DNA from: Lineus longissimus | Taxonomy: Eukaryota > Nemertea > Pilidiophora > Heteronemertea > Lineidae | NCBI RefSeq assembly: GCF_910592395.1 | Contig: NC_088309.1 | Span: 7,504,501-7,568,500, forward strand | DNA length: 64,000 bases | Direction: 5' to 3' | Shown here: positions 63,900-64,000 of the stretch, in pieces | Numbering within the stretch: position 1 is the first letter of the stretch | How the letters are laid out: the number at the start of each line of letters is the position of its first letter | Program-made: the position numbers and the translations under genes | The notes under the pieces: model-generated | The model's database searches: none | What the model was told of the DNA's origin: nothing | Seen by the model: the letters and a program-made list of their open reading frames with translations, nothing else

Positions 63900-64000
63900 A
63901 AGGCATTGCGAATCATGTAAAGTGACTTGCTTGAGGTCATGAGTCAACTGGGAATCAACCAGCGATATCCAAATTAGAAGGCTGACACCTCTAGCCCCCG
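63900..64000 (-). repeat. Possible tRNA-derived SINE at the window edge
   Basis: On the minus strand GCTAGAGGTGTCAGCC is followed by CTGGTTGATTCCC, an A-box/B-box-like arrangement. After it comes GACCTCAAGCAAGTCACTTT, resembling the conserved body of Deu/MIR-type SINEs. The element is cut by the window end and lies in an ALDH7A1 intron. Confidence 0.4.

Overview
ORGANISM. The window is nuclear DNA of an intron-rich animal. It holds spliced genes with GT-AG introns and animal-type proteins (NAT10, TRAFD1-like, FBXO33, ALDH7A1, TIMM10). AT-rich introns, abundant TACATGTA-type words, minisatellites and many small terminal-inverted-repeat elements suggest a marine invertebrate, perhaps a lophotrochozoan or non-vertebrate deuterostome. 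The phylum is inference. No prokaryotic, organellar or viral segment was recognised. LAYOUT. 1-10.6 kb: one supported exon (2344-2687, minus) of an unrecognised Ser-rich protein and a 556-bp TIR element. 10.6-17.6 kb, minus: a two-RRM, Gly/Tyr-rich hnRNP A/B-like gene with a deleted piggyBac-type element, bounded by TTAA, in its last intron. 18.7-25.1 kb, plus: a complete CIRBP/RBM3-like glycine-rich RNA-binding protein. 25.1-26.7 kb: a tandem array with a 622-bp unit. 26.7-37.5 kb: no recognised gene. 37.5-39.7 kb, minus: complete FBXO33. 40.6-50.26 kb, plus: complete 22-exon NAT10. 50.29-53.22 kb: a 45-bp minisatellite arranged as a large inverted repeat. 53.2-59.8 kb, minus: a complete 10-exon TRAFD1-like gene. 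60.4-61.0 kb, plus: complete TIMM10. 62.6-63.7 kb, minus: the last four exons of ALDH7A1, whose 5' part lies beyond the window. ORGANISATION. Strands alternate strictly as three divergent pairs (hnRNP-like/CIRBP-like, FBXO33/NAT10, TRAFD1/TIMM10). Each pair faces its neighbour tail to tail. Two of the three tail-to-tail gaps hold tandem-repeat arrays beginning just past the upstream gene's AATAAA signal. The genes do not form one pathway; most are housekeeping genes for RNA handling, RNA acetylation, mitochondrial import, ubiquitin ligation and lysine catabolism. MOST INTERESTING. The inverted minisatellite between NAT10 and TRAFD1 could fold into a long hairpin if either gene is read through. 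Exon coordinates were derived by hand from splice signals, reading-phase continuity and family similarity. All named genes are phase-consistent across every junction given. The first coding exon of the hnRNP-like gene could not be placed.
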